Origin: Janthinobacterium violaceinigrum
GTDB taxonomy: Bacteria > Pseudomonadota > Gammaproteobacteria > Burkholderiales > Burkholderiaceae_D
Direction of reading: 5' to 3'
DNA length: 64,000 nt
NCBI RefSeq assembly: GCF_009208555.1
Contig: NZ_WFLI01000012.1
Location: 97,135-161,134, forward strand
Below are positions 48,746 to 58,151 of this stretch, in pieces; position 1 is the stretch's first letter, and every line of letters begins with the position of its first letter. A model generated the notes under the pieces. The model was not told the DNA's origin. It was given only the letters and a program-made list of their open reading frames with translations, and did not search any database. The position numbers were made by a program, and so were the translations under genes.

Positions 48746-50470
48746 ATGAAGCCAGTCCGCCTTCCCGCCGCTGCCACACTCGCGCTGCCACGATGGGCCT
48801 TGTTTGCGCTCGGCCTGCTGTACATCCTGCCTGGCCTGATCGGCCGCGAACCGTGGAAGAACGATGATGCCGCCAGTTTCGGCATCATGTGGACCATGGC
48901 GCATGGCGGCCTGAACGACTGGCTGTGGCCCAACGTGGCCGGCCTGTCGGTGCCGGACGAGGGCCCGCTGGCCTTCTGGCTGGGCGCCATCTTCATCAAG
49001 CTGTTCGGCTGGATCGACGGCGACGTCTTCGGCGCGCGCATGTCGACCATCGGCATCTTCGTCGTCAGCACCCTGTCCGTCTGGTACACGGCCTTCAACC
49101 TGGGCCGCCGCAACGACGCCCAGCCGCTGCGCCTGGCGTTTGGCGGCCACCCGGAGCCCGACGATTTCGGCCGCACCCTGGCCGATGCCGCCGTCCTCAT
49201 CTATTTAGGCTGCCTGGGCCTGCTGCAGCACAGCCACGACATCACGGCTGAAGCGCTGTATGTTTCCCTGATGGCTTACCTGCTGTACCGCGCCGTGCGC
49301 TATATGGAAGGCCCGTCCGTGCGCAATGCGGCCCTGCTGGGCCTGGCGCTGGGCGGCCTGACCCTCACGCGCGGCTGGATCACGCCGGCAGCGCTGAGCA
49401 TTGCCCTGCTGCTGTGTACCGTATTCCTGCGCCTGCCGCTGCTGCGCAGCGTGCGCCACCTGGCGCTGGCCATCCTGATCGGCGCCGCGCTGACCCTGGT
49501 CTGGCTGCTGCCCGGCGAATGGCTGAAGCCATACGGCCATTCGCCGATCCAGGCATGGATGGAGTGGAATTGCCGCCAGTTCAGCGCCCCAAGCCTGAAA
49601 AGCGTGCAGTATTTCATGCGTGTCGGCATCTGGTTCTTCTGGCCGGCGTGGCCTTTCGCCGCCTGGGCCGTGTATGCCTGGCGCCGCCAGCACCACGTGC
49701 TGCACATCGTCGTGCCGCTGACCTTTGTCGCCATGCTGGCCATCCTGGGTCTGTGCCATCCCGATCCCGACCCCAGCCAGCTGCTGCCCCTGCTGCCGCC
49801 GCTGGCCGTGATGGCGGCGTTTGGCTTGCTGACCATGAAACGGGGCGCCATCAACGCCATCGACTGGTTCTCCGTGATGGTGCTGACCATTTGCGCGGCC
49901 ACGCTGTGGCTGTTCTGGTTCGCCACATTGACGGGCTGGCCGCCGCGCCTGGCCCACAATGCCTTGAAACTGTTGCCTGGATTCAAACCCGAGCTGGACG
50001 TGCTGGCCTTTTTCGTGGCCGCCTGCGCCAGCGCGGGCTGGGTGGCGCTGGTGCACTGGCGCATTTCGCGCCAGCCGGCCGTGCTGTGGCGCGCCGTGGT
50101 ACTGTCGTCCGGCGGCCTGATCCTGATCTGGGTGCTGATCATGACCTTGTTCCTGCCCCAGCTGAACTACAGCAAGAGCTACGCCAGCGTGGCGCACCAG
50201 ATTTCCGTCCACCTGCCGCCAGGCAGCAAGTGCATCAACAGCAATGTGGGCGCCGCCCAGCGCGCCTCGTTCGCCTACTTCGGCCACTTGCCGTTTGCCA
50301 GCGTGGGACAGCAGCAATGCGATGTGTTCCTGTTGCAAGATAGCATCAAGGTTCCCGACAGCAAGGAACAGCTGCCCGAGCACCACGGCGCGGACTGGAT
50401 CAAGCTGTGGGAAGGACGCCGCCCCACCGATGACGTGGAGCGTTTCCGCCTGTATCAGCGCGTCAGGTAA
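48746..50470 (+). CDS. ArnT/GT39-like membrane glycosyltransferase
   Basis: A 574-residue membrane protein with 11-13 helices and the PMT/ArnT layout. The first periplasmic loop has acidic residues (LIGREPWKNDDAASFGIMWTMAHGG). Loop 2 has VAGLSVPDEGPLAFWLGAIFIKLFG, like the family (P)EGPL/PPLYYW motif. HSHDITAEALYVSLMAYLLYRAVR and LGGLTLTRGWITPAALSIALLL follow, ending with a C-terminal soluble domain of about 80 residues (VHLPPGSKCINSNVGAAQ). These enzymes move sugars from polyprenyl carriers to lipid A, proteins or glycans on the periplasmic side. The acceptor is unknown. The start at 48746 lacks a clear ribosome site. Confidence 0.85.
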   Translation: MKPVRLPAAATLALPRWALFALGLLYILPGLIGREPWKNDDAASFGIMWTMAHGGLNDWLWPNVAGLSVPDEGPLAFWLGAIFIKLFGWIDGDVFGARMSTIGIFVVSTLSVWYTAFNLGRRNDAQPLRLAFGGHPEPDDFGRTLADAAVLIYLGCLGLLQHSHDITAEALYVSLMAYLLYRAVRYMEGPSVRNAALLGLALGGLTLTRGWITPAALSIALLLCTVFLRLPLLRSVRHLALAILIGAALTLVWLLPGEWLKPYGHSPIQAWMEWNCRQFSAPSLKSVQYFMRVGIWFFWPAWPFAAWAVYAWRRQHHVLHIVVPLTFVAMLAILGLCHPDPDPSQLLPLLPPLAVMAAFGLLTMKRGAINAIDWFSVMVLTICAATLWLFWFATLTGWPPRLAHNALKLLPGFKPELDVLAFFVAACASAGWVALVHWRISRQPAVLWRAVVLSSGGLILIWVLIMTLFLPQLNYSKSYASVAHQISVHLPPGSKCINSNVGAAQRASFAYFGHLPFASVGQQQCDVFLLQDSIKVPDSKEQLPEHHGADWIKLWEGRRPTDDVERFRLYQRVR

Positions 50471-50475
50471 GCAGC

Positions 50476-50505
50476 AAAAAACCGGGCCAGTCCCGGTTTT
50501 TTTTT
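50476..50505 (+). terminator. Rho-independent terminator after the glycosyltransferase
   Basis: ACCGGG (50481-50486), loop CCAGT, CCCGGT (50492-50497), then a run of Ts to 50505. A strong, classical terminator. Confidence 0.88.
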
Positions 50506-50552
50506 GCCCGCCAGACAAACGCCGGCGATGGCAAAAGTGTTGCTTTTAAATA

Positions 50553-50566
50553 TAGTTAATTAACTA
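50553..50566. promoter_or_regulatory. 14-bp palindrome in the promoter region of the PEP-CTERM gene
   Basis: TAGTTAATTAACTA is a perfect palindrome in an AT-rich stretch 103 bases before the PEP-CTERM start. A TATAAT hexamer at 50593-50598 lies 26 bases downstream and may be the -10 element, but no good -35 is spaced correctly. It could be a repressor or activator site. Confidence 0.45.
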
Positions 50567-50668
50567 AAATGAACTAGAATTGTTTTTTAGATTATAATGA
50601 TGGCTTGCGCGATGGCGGTGTCTTGCTTTCCCGCCCGATTCGTCCCCTAATTCACTATGAGAGTGTTC

Positions 50669-51649
50669 ATGAAATTATTTTCCACACGCACCTTGCCGCT
50701 CATCAGCGCCGCCCTGTTTGCCTTCTCCTTCAGCGCTTCGGCCCAGGCGACCGTGATTGACCTCGGCGTCGCCAACGGCTACTCGGCCTTCATCTTCGGC
50801 AATATCGGCAGCAGCGGCTCCAGCGGCTTCACCAGCGTGGGCGGCAGCCTGGCCGCTGGCGGCAATATCTACCTGGACAGCTACAGCGTCGGTACCAACA
50901 AGAAAGCCGGCAGCGCCGCCAACACACTGGTCGCCGGTAACAGCCTGAACATCGGCAACGGTACCATCAGCGGCACGGGCGTGTACGGCGTCAGCAATGC
51001 CAACGGCACCGTGACGGCGCCATCGTGGTACCCAACGGGCACCTTCAGCAAAGGCAATGCCTCCACCCTGGACTTTGCAGGCGCCAAGCAGCAACTGACG
51101 ACCCTGTCGGGCGATGTGGCCAAGCTGCAATCGAACGGCACCGTGGTCTCCCAGTACGGCAACATGACCCTGGTAGGCAATGTCAACGCCGACGTCAATA
51201 TTTTCAATATCGATGCGTCGAACCTGCATAACCTGACCCTGGACCTGTCCTCGCTGAAAAGCACGGCCAGCATCATCATCAACGGCACGGCCACCAACAT
51301 CACCATGAGCGGCGGCTTCGACAATTTCGGCAGCTTTGCAGACCGCACGCTGTTCAACTTCTCCAACGCCACCACCACCAACCTGAACAACGTTGGCATC
51401 AACGGCAGCATCCTGGCGCCGAACGCCGCGTTTTCCGGCTCGGGCAGCATGAACGGCACCCTGGTCGCCAATTCCGTCAGCTCGATCAACTATGGCCACG
51501 TTTCCATGAACGGTTCCGGCTTCAACACGGTCAACGTCTCGGCCGTGCCTGAACCAGGCACCTACGCCATGCTGCTGGCCGGCCTGGGCTTGCTGGCATT
51601 CATGCGCCGCCGCACGCCAGCGCGCGCACCGCAAGCCGCGATGGCCTAA
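50669..51649 (+). CDS. Choice-of-anchor A domain protein with PEP-CTERM sorting signal
   Basis: A 326-residue exported protein. The signal peptide ends near FSFSASAQA. The body is a Gly/Ser/Asn-rich beta-helical domain of the choice-of-anchor-A type (VIDLGVANGYSAFIFGNI, VGGSLAAGGNIYLDSYSVG, IIINGTATNITMSGGF, GINGSILAPNAAFSGSGSMNGTLVA). The C-terminal tail VPEPGTYAMLLAGLGLLAFMRRR is the PEP-CTERM signal: PEP motif, hydrophobic helix, basic end. Such proteins are processed by exosortase and linked to extracellular polysaccharide or floc formation. Start choice: ATG 50669 has GAGAG 5 bases upstream, better than ATG 50657. No exosortase gene is in the window. Confidence 0.93.
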   Translation: MKLFSTRTLPLISAALFAFSFSASAQATVIDLGVANGYSAFIFGNIGSSGSSGFTSVGGSLAAGGNIYLDSYSVGTNKKAGSAANTLVAGNSLNIGNGTISGTGVYGVSNANGTVTAPSWYPTGTFSKGNASTLDFAGAKQQLTTLSGDVAKLQSNGTVVSQYGNMTLVGNVNADVNIFNIDASNLHNLTLDLSSLKSTASIIINGTATNITMSGGFDNFGSFADRTLFNFSNATTTNLNNVGINGSILAPNAAFSGSGSMNGTLVANSVSSINYGHVSMNGSGFNTVNVSAVPEPGTYAMLLAGLGLLAFMRRRTPARAPQAAMA

Positions 51650-51668
51650 GCTTCACGCTGGACCAATC

Positions 51669-51708
51669 AAAAAAACACCGGGCCGCGCGAGCGTCCCGGT
51701 GTTTTTTT
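51669..51708. terminator. Bidirectional terminator between convergent genes
   Basis: ACACCGGG (51675-51682) pairs with CCCGGTGT (51695-51702). There are As before and seven Ts after, so it can stop both the PEP-CTERM transcript and the acyl-CoA synthetase transcript. Confidence 0.85.
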
Positions 51709-51725
51709 ATGGGCAGCCGAAAAGC

Positions 51726-53405
51726 CTAGTCCGCGCCCAGCCCCAGATCCGTGGCCACCTGCTTGCGCAGCAAGTATTTCTGGATCTTGCCCGTCACCGT
51801 CATGGGGAATTCCTCGACGAAGCGCACATAGCGGGGAATCTTGTAATAGGCGATCTGGCCATCGCAGAAGGCGCGGATGTCCTCGCTGGTAGCCTGCGTG
51901 CCCGGACGCAAGATAATGCAGGCACACAACTCTTCACCATACTTGGCATCGGGCACCCCCACGCATTGCACGTCGAGCACGCTGGGGTGGCGGTACAGGA
52001 ATTCTTCCACCTCGCGCGGGTAGATGTTTTCGCCGCCGCGGATGACCATGTCTTTCGAGCGTCCCACGATGCTGCAAAAACCGTTGGCGTCGATCACGGC
52101 CAGGTCGCCCGTGTGCATCCAGCGCGCCGTATCGATGGCTTCCGCCGTCTTTTCCGCGTCGCCCCAGTAACCCTGCATCACGGAATAGCCGCGCGTGAGC
52201 AATTCGCCCTTTTCGCCGCGCGGCACGATGCGCCCTTCCGCATCGACGATTTTCACTTCCAGGTGCGGGTGCACGCGGCCGATGGACGAGACGCGCATTT
52301 CGCGCGGGTCTTCGATTGCCGTCTGGAAGCTGACGGGCGAGGTTTCCGTCATGCCATACGCAATGGTAATTTCCGCCATGTGCATCAGCTCGATAACCCT
52401 CGTCATGACTTCCATCGGGCAGGGCGAACCGGCCATGATGCCCGTGCGCAAATTCGACAGATCGTATTGCTTGAAATCAGGATGATCGAGGATGGCGATG
52501 AACATGGTCGGCACGCCGTGCAAGCCCGTGCAGCGTTCGGCCTGCACTGTCTCGAGCACGGCTTTCGGATCGAAGCCTTCGCCGGGAAACACCATGGCCG
52601 CGCCATGCGTGACGCAGGCCAGGTTGCCCAGCACCATGCCGAAACAGTGGTACAGGGGCACGGGAATGCACAAGCGGTCCTGTTGCGTGAGGCGCATCGC
52701 TTCGCCGATGAAAAAGCCGTTATTCAGGATATTGTGGTGCGTCAAGGTGGCGCCCTTGGGCGCGCCCGTGGTGCCGGACGTGAACTGAATGTTGACGGCA
52801 TCGTCAAACTGCAAGGTAGCGCTCACTTCTGCCAGGTGGGCCAGGTCGGCGTCGGTGATGCCGTCCATCAAGGCATCAAACTGGTGCATGCCGGGCGTGG
52901 CGGCCGTGCCCATGCGGATGACGTGGCGCAATTGCGGCAGGCGCGGCGATTGCAGGGCGCCGGCGCGCGCACGGGCGATTTCCGGCACCACGTCCTGCAC
53001 GATGGCCAGGTAGTCGCTGGACTTGAAGCTGGGCGACAAAATCAGCGCGCTGCATTGCACCTTGTCGAGCACGTATTCGAGTTCCGAACGCCGGTAGGCG
53101 GGATTGATGTTGACCATGATCAAGCCGGCTTTCGCCGTGGCAAACTGCGTGAGCACCCACTCGGCGCAGTTCTGCGACCAGATGCCGACCCGGTCGCCCG
53201 GCTGCAGGCCCAGCTTCAGCAAGCCGGCGGCCAGGCGGTGCACGCGTTGCTGGAATTCCAGATACGTCCAGCGCACGTCCTGGTGCGCCACGATCAGCGC
53301 ATCGTGCTGGCCATAGCGGGCGGCGATGCCGTCGAGGTAAGCGCCTATCGTTTCGCCGATCAACGGCGTCTCGTGGGCGCCGTGTACATAACTCATTGCT
53401 TGCAT
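51726..53405 (-). CDS. AMP-forming acyl-CoA synthetase
   Basis: A 559-residue ANL-superfamily ligase that activates a carboxylic acid with ATP and CoA. Core motifs: [30 protein letters not shown] (P-loop-like), [87 protein letters not shown] (hinge), [15 protein letters not shown] with the catalytic Lys in GKIQK. Sequence and length suggest a medium/long-chain fatty acid substrate (FadD-like), but chain length cannot be read from motifs. The start at 53405 has GGAGA upstream. It is divergent from DNA polymerase II across 142 bases. Confidence 0.92.
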   Translation of the reverse strand: MQAMSYVHGAHETPLIGETIGAYLDGIAARYGQHDALIVAHQDVRWTYLEFQQRVHRLAAGLLKLGLQPGDRVGIWSQNCAEWVLTQFATAKAGLIMVNINPAYRRSELEYVLDKVQCSALILSPSFKSSDYLAIVQDVVPEIARARAGALQSPRLPQLRHVIRMGTAATPGMHQFDALMDGITDADLAHLAEVSATLQFDDAVNIQFTSGTTGAPKGATLTHHNILNNGFFIGEAMRLTQQDRLCIPVPLYHCFGMVLGNLACVTHGAAMVFPGEGFDPKAVLETVQAERCTGLHGVPTMFIAILDHPDFKQYDLSNLRTGIMAGSPCPMEVMTRVIELMHMAEITIAYGMTETSPVSFQTAIEDPREMRVSSIGRVHPHLEVKIVDAEGRIVPRGEKGELLTRGYSVMQGYWGDAEKTAEAIDTARWMHTGDLAVIDANGFCSIVGRSKDMVIRGGENIYPREVEEFLYRHPSVLDVQCVGVPDAKYGEELCACIILRPGTQATSEDIRAFCDGQIAYYKIPRYVRFVEEFPMTVTGKIQKYLLRKQVATDLGLGAD

Positions 53406-53547
53406 GCTGTCTCCAGGGTAATGGCGCGACGCGCTCTTCTTATGGTCATCGACTACAAAAATTATAGCCGCAACCGCCCCCACCCTGCACCGGCTTGCTG
53501 TAATGTGCAGACCGGCACACACGATACCCACGGCAACTGACGGCACC

Positions 53548-55914
53548 ATGACAGGCAACACGCAGCACCCGCCCGAACAGGGCTTTATCCTGACCCGCCA
53601 CTGGCGCGACACCAGCGCCGGCACGGAGGTCGATTTCTGGCTGGCAACAGATGCCGGGCCCCGCCACGTGCGCCTGCCCGTGCAGACGGCCGTCGCCTTC
53701 ATTCCCATGGAGCAGCGCGAACAGGCGGAACTGCTGCTGCGCGGCGAACGCCATGCCGAACTGCGCCCCCTGTCGCTGTCCGATTTTCACCACCGTCCCG
53801 TGCTGGGCTTGTATTGCAAGCAATACCGGCACTTGCTGAAGCTGGAAAAGCAATTGCGCGCGCATGGCGTCGACGTGTACGAAGCCGACATCCGCCCGCC
53901 CGAGCGCTACCTGATGGAACGCTTCATTACGGCGCCGGTGGCATTTGACGGCGCCATCGCGGGCGAGAACGTCCATCTGAAACCCGCTGCCGGCTACCGT
54001 CCCGCATTAAAACTGGTGTCGCTCGATATCGAAACGACGGCCCACGGCGAACTGTATTCGCTGGCGCTGGAAGGCTGCGGCCAGCGCCAGGTCTACATGC
54101 TGGGGCCGCCAAACGGCGTCGACGGGGAACGCGATTTCGACCTCGAATACTGCGACTCGCGCGCGCAGATCCTCGAGCGCCTGAACACGTGGATGGAACG
54201 CCACGATCCCGACGCCATCATCGGCTGGAACCTGGTGCAGTTCGACTTGCGCGTGCTCAAGCAACATGCCGAGCGCTATCAAGTGCCCCTGCGGCTGGGA
54301 CGTGGCAGCGCCGTCATGGAATGGCGCGAGCATGGCGGCAAGCAGGAACACTATTTTGCCGCTGCCGCGGGACGGCTGATCATCGACGGCATCGAAGCGC
54401 TGAAGTCGGCCACGTGGAATTTCTCCTCGTTCAGCCTGGAAAACGTGGCGCAGACCTTGTTGGGCGAAGGCAAGTCCATCGACAATCCGTACCAGCGCAT
54501 GGCCGAGATCGACCGGCGCTTCCGCGAAGACAAGCCGGCCCTGGCCCGCTACAACCTCAAGGATTGCGAACTGGTCACGCGCATCTTTGCGAAAACCGAA
54601 TTGCTGACCTTTTTGCTGGAACGGGCCAGCGTGACGGGCCTGGCGGCCGACCGCAGCGGCGGTTCCGTGGCCGCCTTCGAACACCTGTACTTGCCGCTGA
54701 TGCACCGGCAAGGCTACGTGGCGCCCAACCTGGGCGACGTCTCGGGCGAAAACAGCCCGGGCGGCTTCGTCATGGATTCGCAGTCCGGCCTGTACGATTC
54801 CGTGCTCGTGCTCGACTATAAAAGCCTGTACCCGTCCATCATCCGCACTTTCCTCATCGACCCCGTGGGCCTGGTCGTGGGCACCAGCGGCGACGAGGCC
54901 CATACCGTGCCTGGCTACCGGGGCGCGCAGTTTTCGCGCGTCAAACACTGCCTGCCCGCCATCGTGCAACAGGTGTGGCAGGGGCGCGAGGCGGCCAAGC
55001 GCGAGCGCAACGCACCGCTGTCGCAAGCCTTGAAAATCATCATGAACGCGTTTTACGGCGTGCTGGGCTCCAGCGGCTGCCGCTTCTTCGACCCGCGCCT
55101 GGCCTCGTCGATCACCCTGCGCGGCCACGACATCATGCACCGCACGCGCGAACTGATCACCGAGCAGGGCTACCAGGTGATCTACGGCGACACGGACTCC
55201 ACCTTCGTGTGGCTCAGGACAGCGCATACGGATGACGAGGCGGGCAAGATCGGCCGCGCCCTGGTGGCGCACGTCAACGCCTGGTGGGACGCGCATCTGC
55301 GCGCAGAGTTTGGCCTCGACAATGCGCTGGAACTGGAATTCGAGACGCATTACCGGCGTTTCCTGATGCCTACCATCCGCGGCTCGGAAGAAGGCAGCAA
55401 GAAGCGCTACGCGGGCCTGGTGGGCAAGCCCGACGGCAGCGAAGAGATGGTCTACAAGGGCCTGGAAACGGTGCGCAGCGACTGGACGCCGCTGGCGCAG
55501 CAATTCCAGCAGGATCTATATAGGCGCATCTTCCAGCGCAGCGCCTACCAGGACTATGTGCGCGACTATGTGGCGCGCACGGTGCGCGGCGAATTCGACG
55601 CTTTATTGGTCTACCGCAAGCGCCTGCGCCGCCCCCTCGACGATTACCAGCGCAACGTGCCGCCCCACGTGCGCGCGGCGCGCACGGCCGACGCCTACAA
55701 CCTGGCGCAGGGGCGGCCGCTGCAATACCAGAACGGCGGCTGGATCAGCTATGTGATCACGGTGGCGGGGCCGGAACCGCTGGAAACGCAGCGCTCGCCC
55801 ATCGATTACCACCATTACCTGACGCGCCAGCTGCAACCGGTGGCGGACGCGATACTGCCCTTCCTGGGCGACGATTTTTCGCGCCTGGTGTCCGGGCAGC
55901 AGGATTTGTTTTAA
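53548..55914 (+). CDS. polB: DNA polymerase II (family B)
   Basis: A 788-residue family B polymerase used in translesion and replication-restart synthesis. The 3'-5' exonuclease is present: Exo I SLDIETT (Asp160, Glu162), Exo [12 protein letters not shown], Exo [11 protein letters not shown] (Asp339). Polymerase motifs: [11 protein letters not shown] (from Asp423); [27 protein letters not shown] (546-551). The last residues, QQDLF, match the QxxLF pattern of sliding-clamp-binding peptides seen in E. coli Pol II. The start at 53548 matches the family N-terminus. There is no LexA-like box I can recognise in the short divergent region. Confidence 0.97.
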   Translation: MTGNTQHPPEQGFILTRHWRDTSAGTEVDFWLATDAGPRHVRLPVQTAVAFIPMEQREQAELLLRGERHAELRPLSLSDFHHRPVLGLYCKQYRHLLKLEKQLRAHGVDVYEADIRPPERYLMERFITAPVAFDGAIAGENVHLKPAAGYRPALKLVSLDIETTAHGELYSLALEGCGQRQVYMLGPPNGVDGERDFDLEYCDSRAQILERLNTWMERHDPDAIIGWNLVQFDLRVLKQHAERYQVPLRLGRGSAVMEWREHGGKQEHYFAAAAGRLIIDGIEALKSATWNFSSFSLENVAQTLLGEGKSIDNPYQRMAEIDRRFREDKPALARYNLKDCELVTRIFAKTELLTFLLERASVTGLAADRSGGSVAAFEHLYLPLMHRQGYVAPNLGDVSGENSPGGFVMDSQSGLYDSVLVLDYKSLYPSIIRTFLIDPVGLVVGTSGDEAHTVPGYRGAQFSRVKHCLPAIVQQVWQGREAAKRERNAPLSQALKIIMNAFYGVLGSSGCRFFDPRLASSITLRGHDIMHRTRELITEQGYQVIYGDTDSTFVWLRTAHTDDEAGKIGRALVAHVNAWWDAHLRAEFGLDNALELEFETHYRRFLMPTIRGSEEGSKKRYAGLVGKPDGSEEMVYKGLETVRSDWTPLAQQFQQDLYRRIFQRSAYQDYVRDYVARTVRGEFDALLVYRKRLRRPLDDYQRNVPPHVRAARTADAYNLAQGRPLQYQNGGWISYVITVAGPEPLETQRSPIDYHHYLTRQLQPVADAILPFLGDDFSRLVSGQQDLF

Positions 55915-56187
55915 ATCAATTTTACTGACCAGCATGACCAAGCTGAGGTAATATCGGCGCCTGCCGGGCTTATCTGGCCCTGTCTGCGGGCGTTGTACGC
56001 TGCGGCAGCGTAAAATACGCCATGGCGAAAGAATAAGAACTGCACGAAGAAGAAAATGCCATTCCAGACGAGAATCGTTCGCAACAGGATTTTCCACGCT
56101 GAAATGGCGCATAATTTCACACTATGTTGAACCAGCGGGCAGCGCGTTTAGCCGTCTGCTCCGCTAATTTTTGAATGAATTGATACC

Positions 56188-57504
56188 ATGACCGAGATCA
56201 CGTCCTTAAGAGACATCCCGCAAAAAAATATCTTCCGCAAGGGCGACACCTTTGTGCTGTTCGGCGAGCTGTTCGGCCGCGGCTATGTCAATGGCTTGCT
56301 GGACGAAGCGCGCAAGGCGGGCATGAATATCGTCGGCATGACGGTGGGCCGCCGCGATGAAAACATGGCGCTGCGCCCGCTGAACGCGGAAGAGCTGGCC
56401 GAAGCCGAAGCCAACCTGGGCGGCCGCATCATCAATGTGCCGCTGATGGCCGGTTTCGACCTGGACGCGCCGGCCGGTGAGCCGACCCCGACGGCCCTGC
56501 TGGCCGACATGACCCTGAAAAGCTGGCAGGAAGACAAACTGGACTGGGCGCAGATCGAACGCTGCCGCGAAGCCGGCATCGCCCGCTTCAGCGCTTCCGT
56601 GGCGAAAGCCATGGCCGAGCTGGACAGCCTGATTCCTGACGGCAGCAATGTGTATTTCGCCCACACCATGGCCGGCGGCATTCCGAAAGTCAAAGTCTTC
56701 CTGGCCATCGCCAACCGCATCTACAAAGGCCGCGGCGAGCGCTTCATGTCCTCGCGCGCCCTGCTCGACAGCGACCTGGGCAAGCTGATCCTGATGAACT
56801 TCGACGAAGTCACGGCCAACACCCTGCAGCACCTGATCGACGGCAGCGCCGCCATCCGCGCCCGCATCGAGCAAACGGGCGGCCAGGTGCGCTACAGCGC
56901 CTACGGCTACCACGGCACGGAGATCTTGATCGACGGCAAATACCAGTGGCAAACGTACAGCAACTACACGCAAGGCCTGGCCAAGATGCGCCTGGAAAAC
57001 GTGGCCAAGGCCGCGTGGGAAAAAGGCATCAAGGCGACCGTCTTCAACTGCCCGGAAATCCGCACGAATTCGTCCGACATCTTCGTGGGCGTGGAACTGT
57101 CGCTGTTCCCCCTGCTCGACGCGCTGAAAAAAGAAGGCGGCGCGGCCTGGGCCGAAGAACAGTGGAAAATCTGCCAGGGCTTGCTGGAAGACGGCGTCTC
57201 GCTGCAAGATTTGCTCGACCGTATCGCTGCCTACAATGGCGACGCCACCAGCGTGCAATTCCGCAACTTCGCCGCCTGGCCGATGGACAACACCCCGGAA
57301 CTGGCCGAAGTCATGATCGGTACCTCGGACGACATCACCAAACTGCACAAGGACCGCAAGGAACTGATCACAGACCACCTGAGCTCGCTCGTACTGGAAG
57401 GCACGGGCCCGCTGATGTTCCACGCCATGTCGGAACCGCAAGCGCCCGTCGTCTGGCTGAACCACGACATCATCGCGCGCCAGCTGAACTCCGTGCATAA
57501 CTGA
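56188..57504 (+). CDS. Conserved 438-residue protein, possibly FabMG-type enoyl-ACP reductase
   Basis: A soluble protein with a Rossmann-like start: KGDTFVLFGELFGRGYVNGLLDEARKAGMNIVGMTVGRRDEN (glycine-rich GELFGRGYVNG turn). An alpha/beta body follows with NVYFAHTMAGGIPKVKVFLAIANRIYKGRGERF and YSAYGYHGTEILIDGKYQWQTYSNYTQG (tyrosines and lysine as in reductase active sites). I recall similar proteins being labelled enoyl-ACP reductase FabMG-like, but I cannot check this and give it only as a possibility. The start is ATG 56188. It has its own terminator (57528-57564) and stands alone. Confidence 0.7.
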   Translation: MTEITSLRDIPQKNIFRKGDTFVLFGELFGRGYVNGLLDEARKAGMNIVGMTVGRRDENMALRPLNAEELAEAEANLGGRIINVPLMAGFDLDAPAGEPTPTALLADMTLKSWQEDKLDWAQIERCREAGIARFSASVAKAMAELDSLIPDGSNVYFAHTMAGGIPKVKVFLAIANRIYKGRGERFMSSRALLDSDLGKLILMNFDEVTANTLQHLIDGSAAIRARIEQTGGQVRYSAYGYHGTEILIDGKYQWQTYSNYTQGLAKMRLENVAKAAWEKGIKATVFNCPEIRTNSSDIFVGVELSLFPLLDALKKEGGAAWAEEQWKICQGLLEDGVSLQDLLDRIAAYNGDATSVQFRNFAAWPMDNTPELAEVMIGTSDDITKLHKDRKELITDHLSSLVLEGTGPLMFHAMSEPQAPVVWLNHDIIARQLNSVHN

Positions 57505-57527
57505 TTCAGCATCGCCGCAGCCTGACC

Positions 57528-57564
57528 ACGCCGTCCCCGGTTCGCGCCCGGGACGGCGTTTTTC
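57528..57564 (+). terminator. Rho-independent terminator after the FabMG-like gene
   Basis: ACGCCGTCCC (57528-57537) pairs with GGGACGGCGT (57550-57559), a 10-bp stem, followed by a short T run. Confidence 0.85.
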
Positions 57565-57616
57565 ATGCCAGGGCAGCGCCCGATAAATGGGCTAAACCGT
57601 TTGCAAAGCAAAAAAC

Positions 57617-57645
57617 TTGCCGGATCACGATAAATCAGTGATAAT
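57617..57645 (+). promoter_or_regulatory. tRNA-Leu promoter
   Basis: A -35 hexamer TTGCCG (57617-57622) and -10 hexamer GATAAT (57640-57645) are separated by 17 bases, the optimal sigma-70 spacing. The expected start of transcription is about 6 bases before the mature tRNA at 57658. Confidence 0.75.
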
Positions 57646-57657
57646 GCGTCTCGCGTT

Positions 57658-57744
57658 GCCGGGATGGCGGAATAGGTAGACGCACGGGACTCAAAATCCC
57701 GCGCTGGAAACAGCGTGCCGGTTCGATTCCGGCTCCCGGCACCA
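57658..57744 (+). tRNA. tRNA-Leu (CAA)
   Basis: An 87-base class II tRNA. The acceptor stem GCCGGGA (57658-57664) pairs with TCCCGGC (57734-57740), then ACCA is encoded. The D arm has GGCGGAATAGGTAGACGC. The anticodon arm is GGGA-CTCAAAA-TCCC, giving anticodon CAA, which reads UUG leucine codons. A long variable arm (GCGCTGGAAACAGCGTGCC region) and the T loop TTCGATTCC confirm tRNA-Leu. It is followed by a terminator at 57769-57802. Confidence 0.97.
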
Positions 57745-57768
57745 CCAGACATCGCAGCACTGAAAAAC

Positions 57769-57802
57769 AACCACTCATCCTCAGGATCGGGTGGTTTTTT
57801 TT
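57769..57802 (+). terminator. Rho-independent terminator after tRNA-Leu
   Basis: AACCAC (57769-57774) pairs with GTGGTT (57791-57796), with inner ATCC/GGAT pairs, followed by eight Ts. Confidence 0.85.
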
Positions 57803-58151
57803 CGCCTGATTTTCCGCACTTTCGCCGCCCCCTGCGTGTCACAAGCGTACCCTACGCACCCGACTTGCTAGTCACCTTCCCGCGCCACCGGCAGCGCAGG
57901 CCCGGCAAACGGCAGAAATGGGGTATTTCATGCTGTCAAGAAAATCTTGCATTGCGATAAAAACATGTGGCGCAAAAGTAAATTAATTTAAAGCCAATAT
58001 TTCATTTCACTTGTGCAAGCGGCATACTAGCGCCTCAGGCAATCGCCCACGTTCCGGCTCACGCCTGGGCACGCAAGCCGCCGCCATGCCTCGACGCACA
58101 GGATGCATTGTTGAATGTCCATTAATTTTTCGATCTTACCTTCCGGTGCCT
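57803..58151. other. Intergenic region before the radical SAM operon
   Basis: No supported gene. Up to about 57930 it is ordinary GC-rich sequence; 57940-58010 is AT-rich (AATTAATTTAAAGCC, ATTTCATTTCACTTG) and is the likely promoter region for the three-gene operon that follows. An in-frame upstream extension of the radical SAM gene exists but has no ribosome site. Confidence 0.55.

Noticed and set aside
50612..50632. Sigma-54-like promoter before the PEP-CTERM gene (TGGC and TTGC elements)
   Set aside because: Only nine bases lie between the GG and GC dinucleotides; sigma-54 promoters need ten.
55911..56120. A 69-codon hydrophobic frame on the minus strand between polB and the next gene
   Set aside because: Starts with GTG without any ribosome site, runs into the end of polB, and shows no helix-loop design beyond one hydrophobic patch; likely chance.
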